The notes beneath the pieces are model-generated. The model saw only the letters and a list, made by a program, of their open reading frames with translations, was not told the origin of the DNA and ran no database searches. The position numbers were made by a program, and so were the translations under genes. This document shows positions 63,912 to 64,000 of a stretch of DNA of 64,000 bases, in pieces. This DNA is from Rotaria macrura (Eukaryota; Rotifera; Eurotatoria; Philodinida; Philodinidae): positions 350,825 through 414,824 of the forward strand of contig OENT01000012.1 of the NCBI GenBank assembly GCA_900239685.1. The letters are read 5' to 3'. How positions within the stretch are numbered: the stretch's first letter is position 1; every line of letters begins with the position of its first letter.

Positions 63912-64000
63912 GGTACCATTTTCTATGTGTCAGTTTATAGAGAAAATGAAACTGTATATAACCTGAAATTTTTTTGATCGGCCAACCTTTTTTGACCGAG

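Noticed and set aside
1-64000. tRNA, rRNA or CRISPR arrays
   Set aside because: No cloverleaf with A and B boxes, no ribosomal core sequence, and no regularly spaced direct repeats were seen by eye. A tRNAscan run would settle the tRNA question.

Overview
The window is AT-rich nuclear DNA from an animal. It has spliceosomal introns, most of them only 50-75 bp, and four nuclear receptors, a family known from animals. The short introns, tight gene bodies, a chitinase and an ORF1/ORF2 LINE fit a rotifer, most likely a bdelloid, but no marker here proves the lineage. Three ambiguous bases (37073, 52676, 55906) show this is a draft assembly.

Layout. 1-4.8 kb: no gene recognised; a GC-richer patch lies at about 0.48-1.0 kb. 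4.8-6.0 kb (-): nuclear receptor 1, with a possible orphan exon at 6.3-6.6 kb. 6.6-12.7 kb: no gene seen. 12.7-17.7 kb (-): alpha-SNAP and TFIIS head to tail, 153 bp apart, with one unusually long 2.6 kb intron in alpha-SNAP. 19.6-21.8 kb (+): a 12-exon secreted GH18 chitinase. 23.6-24.3 kb (+): a divergent 14-3-3 protein. 26.1-27.5 kb (+): an F-box protein. 27.5-33.7 kb: empty. 33.8-35.0 kb (+): nuclear receptor 2. 38.8-39.2 kb: a hAT-type MITE. 41.9-43.1 kb (+): nuclear receptor 3. 48.6-48.9 kb: a small inverted-repeat element bounded by C and G tracts. 51.3-52.6 kb: a dead Tc1-like DD34E transposon. 55.0-56.3 kb (+): nuclear receptor 4. 57.0-60.9 kb (-): a decayed LINE with recognisable ORF1 and reverse-transcriptase remnants. 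61.27-61.50 kb: a foldback hairpin. The last 120 bp hold a perfect G7/C7 palindrome that may be the edge of another element.

Themes. (1) The four nuclear receptors are a local, dispersed paralogue family. They share a three-exon structure, two phase-0 introns, an identical 759-nt last exon and a non-canonical P-box. Receptors 3 and 4 are nearly identical over the last exon but clearly diverged in the DNA-binding exons and introns, which points to gene conversion limited to the ligand-binding domain. (2) The housekeeping genes (TFIIS, alpha-SNAP, 14-3-3, F-box) each have a splice-acceptor-like site just before the ATG. This fits spliced-leader trans-splicing, and TFIIS to alpha-SNAP could be an operon. 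(3) The 14-3-3 protein appears to have lost its phosphopeptide-binding residues. (4) At least four kinds of mobile element occupy the right half, around receptors 3 and 4.

Gene models were built by hand from splice sites. The exon sums of TFIIS, alpha-SNAP, chitinase, 14-3-3, F-box and all four receptors are multiples of three with no internal stop.
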